NCBI GenBank assembly: GCA_024426085.1
Contig: CP087974.1
Location: forward strand, 930,001 to 994,000
DNA: 64,000 bases
From: Rhizobium sp. RCAM05350
GTDB lineage: Bacteria > Pseudomonadota > Alphaproteobacteria > Rhizobiales > Rhizobiaceae
Direction of reading: 5' to 3'
The notes under the pieces are model-generated. The model was not told the DNA's origin and made no database searches. It worked only from the letters and a program-made list of their open reading frames with translations. This document shows positions 58,068 to 64,000 of this stretch, in pieces. Made by a program: the position numbers and the translations under genes. How positions within the stretch are numbered: the stretch's first letter is position 1; the number at the start of each line of letters is the position of its first letter.

Positions 58068-58070
58068 TCG

Positions 58071-59362
58071 ATGCAAACAGACACGCAGCAATTTCCGGGG
58101 TTTTGCCGAGACTGCCTGACAGGCCAGCCGGCCGGCATTCGCCGTTGCCGGGCCTGCAGGTAGCCCGCGCCTGCTCTATCATTCCGAACTCTATCAGCTG
58201 ACGCTCGCCCATATCGATTGGCGACGCCTTCTATGCCTCGGTGGAAAAACGCGACAATCCGGACCTTGCCGACAAGCCGGTGATCATCGGCGGCGGCAAG
58301 CGCGGCGTCGTCTCCACCGCCTGCTACATCGCCCGCATTCACGGGGTGCGCTCCGCCATGCCGATGTTCAAGGCGCTGGAGGCCTGCCCGCAGGCTATTG
58401 TGATCAAGCCGGACATGGAGAAATACGTTCGGGTCGGGCGCCAGGTGCGCACCCTGATGCAAGAATTGACACCGCTGGTGCAGCCACTGTCGATTGACGA
58501 GGCGTTTCTGGAACTGAAGGGCACTGAGCGGCTGCATCACGATCCCCCTGCCCGGACGCTGGCCAAATTTGCCCGCCGGGTCGAGCAGGAGATCGGTATT
58601 ACCGTTTCGGTCGGCTTGTCCTATTGCAAATTCCTCGCCAAGGTCGCTTCCGACCTGCAAAAGCCGCGTGGTTTTTCCGTCATCGGTGCGGCCGAAGCGC
58701 TGGACTTTCTCAAAGACAGGTCGGTGACCCTGATCTGGGGCGTCGGCAAGGCCTTTGCAGCAACCCTGGAGCGCGACGGCATCCGCACAATAGGCCAGCT
58801 GCAAACGATGGATGAAACCGACCTGATGAAGCGTTATGGCACGATGGGCCAACGCCTCTATCGGCTGTCGCGCGGCCAGGACGAGCGTACTGTCGATATC
58901 GATGGAGAGGCCAAGAGCGTTTCCTCGGAGACGACATTCAACGACGATCTCTGCGACTACGACGACCTGGTGACGCATCTGCGCCGGTTGAGCGAACAGG
59001 TGGCGCACCGGCTGCGCAAGGCTGATATTGCCGGACAGACCGTCGTGCTCAAGTTGAAGACCGCCGATTTCAAGAGCCGGACGCGCAACCGCCGTCTCGA
59101 CAGCCCGACCCGGCTTGCCGACCGTATCTTCCGCACCGGCATGCAGCTTTTGGACAAGGAGACCGACGGGACGAAATTCCGCCTGATCGGCATCGGCGTC
59201 TCCGACCTTTCCAACCCCGACCTTGCCGATCCGCCCGATCTCGTCGATACGCAGGCAACGCGGCGCGCGGCGGCGGAAGCCGCAATCAATGCGCTGCGTG
59301 ACAAATTCGGCAAGGCGACGGTCGAGACCGGCTATACCTTCGGCAAGGGCCGGCGAAAGTAG
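58071..59362 (+). CDS. dinB: DNA polymerase IV (frame breaks)
   Basis: Y-family translesion polymerase of about 430 residues. The rhizobial form has an N-terminal cysteine cluster ([19 protein letters not shown]). Catalytic residues are in AHID(C)[13 protein letters not shown] (one surplus G near 58219 spoils it) and in [20 protein letters not shown] little-finger domain follows ([20 protein letters not shown]). Frame breaks near 58160 and 58219. SOS control is shown by the LexA box directly upstream. Confidence 0.95.
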
Positions 59363-59457
59363 CCGGCTTCACGTTCCCGTGTTCGCACATGACCGCAAAG
59401 TTTCCTTAAACCTCTCAGGCTAGGCTCATCTTCTGTATCTTGCGTCCGGATGTTCCT

Positions 59458-60693
59458 ATGGTTTTGCGTTTTACATTTGGCCTCGGCTTCGCCATTGCCC
59501 TGTCTGCCAGCGTTGCTTTTGCCGCCGGTGAGCACGCTCCCCTGCAGATCGTCGTTTCCAAGGACCAGCAATCGCTGGTGGTCTATGACGGCAATACGGT
59601 CGTTGCCACGTCGAATGTTTCGACGGGCAAAGCCGGTCATTCGACACCAACAGGCATTTTCTCGATCCTGGAAAAACGCCGGTTTCACAAGTCGAACATC
59701 TATTCAGAACGCGCCGATGCCGTTCATGCAGCGGCTGACGTGGTCGGGCATCGCACTGCACGCCTCCAATCACGTTCCGAGCTACCCGGCCTCCCATGGT
59801 TGCGTGCGAATGCCGGATGCCTTTGCCAAACAGCTGTTCAAGATGACCAGCCGCGGTCTGCATGTGCTGATCTCCGATCGCCAGCTGACGCCCGTCGCCA
59901 TCTCCGATCCGTTCCTGTTCCAGCCCAAGGCGGAAGAGCCTGAACTGCTTTCTGATGCAACGTTGCGCCCTGAGCGTTTCGCACGTTCACACCCAGTCCG
60001 TCGAAGTCGCCACGATAGAGCTCCCACCGGAAAAACCGGCCCCCGCCGAAACGGAAAAGCAACCGCCGATCCGGATGCTGATCACCCATCGCGGCCCGCG
60101 TGAAATCACCATCGATATCCAGAGCCTGCTCAACGAGCTCGGCTATGCCGCCGGGTTTGCCGACGGATATGCCGGCATGCAGACCACCGACGCCATCAAA
60201 GCTTTTCAGACGGCGGAGAAAATCACCGTCGATGGCCAGATGACACCGGCCTTCGTCGAAGCGCTCTATGCGAAGGCTGGCAAAGGCAAGCCGCCGAACG
60301 GCCAGTTGCTCGTTCGCCGCGATTTCGAGCCACTGTTCGGAAACGACCGTGGTGATCGACAAACCGGAGATCGCACTCGGCACGCATTTCTTCCAATTCC
60401 AGGATATCGATGCCACCACCGGCAAGGGCGATTGGTTCGCCATGACACTCGACAACACGCTATCCGTGCCGATGAAAAAGCGCCTTGGGATCACTGTCGA
60501 GGAAGACCCGATGGCCTTCAATGCCGCCCAGCTTGCGCTCAGCCGTATCACCGTACCCGACCAGACACGCCAGCGGATCGAAGAGCTGCTGGCCGAAGGC
60601 TCGTCGCTGACTATCTCCGATATGGGGGTCGGCCAGGAAACGGGCGCCGGCACGGACTTCGTGACGGTCACCCGCAGCCGATCGAAATCCTGA
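59458..60693 (+). CDS. L,D-transpeptidase (YkuD) with peptidoglycan-binding domain (frame breaks)
   Basis: Periplasmic enzyme that makes 3-3 cross-links in murein or attaches proteins to it. About 410 residues: signal peptide (FGLGFAIALSASVAFAAGE), the YkuD domain (IVVSKDQQSLVVYDGNTVVA, HSTPTGIFSILEKRR) with catalytic site NHVPSYPASHGCVRMPDAFA, then after a linker a peptidoglycan-binding domain (LLNELGYAAGFADGYAGMQT). Frame breaks near 59725, 59960 and 60345. The last 100 residues are of unknown fold. Confidence 0.87.
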
Positions 60694-60705
60694 ACAGCCC
60701 GGTCG

Positions 60706-64000
<3,295 letters not shown>

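Overview
This window is alphaproteobacterial chromosome, most likely from the Rhizobiaceae (Rhizobium, Agrobacterium or a relative). The evidence is gene content and order: divergent rne and amiC-mrcA, accB-accC-aat followed by a DUF2155 protein and an NDUFA12-like protein, gatC-gatA-gatB, pyrB with a dihydroorotase-like partner, divK-pleD, DUF3572, and dinB preceded by a GTTC-N7-GTTC LexA box. Almost all of it is dense, GC-rich housekeeping sequence.

Layout. 1-11.1 kb: mrcA (cut by the left edge), amiC, rne, a small exported protein, an aminotransferase, a DsbA-like protein, aroQ, accB and accC. 11.04-28.05 kb: an integrated element of about 17 kb. 28.1-39 kb: aat, DUF2155, NDUFA12-like, gatB, an Rrf2 regulator with a flavin oxidoreductase, YjhX, three GNAT acetyltransferases, gatA, gatC, a UPF0173 hydrolase and ruvX. 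39-46 kb: an AEC transporter, an AidB-like acyl-CoA dehydrogenase, pyrB, pyrC-like, plsY and dprA. 46.5-54.3 kb: topA, rnr, DUF983, a NUDIX hydrolase, an MFS transporter and rpmG. 55-64 kb: pleD, divK, DUF3572, a HAD-like protein, dinB, an L,D-transpeptidase and dnaE (cut by the right edge).

The main discovery is the element. It sits in the 3' end of accC and is bounded by a perfect 63-bp direct repeat (11039-11101 and 27988-28050). The left copy completes accC with six element-encoded codons (LSEKID). The right copy carries the displaced native end (LAKTAE, stop) eight bases before aat. From right to left the element holds a tyrosine integrase, an AlpA/excisionase-like HTH protein, a RepA-type AAA helicase, an array of seven TGTTACC iterons, a run of small genes, a probable phage small terminase, and an XRE regulator with its partner gene. 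The left half is lower-GC cargo: NUDIX, GIY-YIG, NYN, ImmA/IrrE and beta-family proteins plus small membrane proteins. No capsid, tail, portal or large terminase was recognised. This is the layout of a phage satellite (PICI-like island) with a possible defence cargo.

A caution applies to every entry. By my reading about fifty frame breaks interrupt genes that must work (rne, topA, gatA, gatB, rnr, dnaE, pyrB, accB and others). Several fall at short homopolymers, and both element and host genes are affected alike. I treat these as indel errors in the sequence, not pseudogenes, and give coordinates for the whole reconstructed gene. 'Frame break' below means this.
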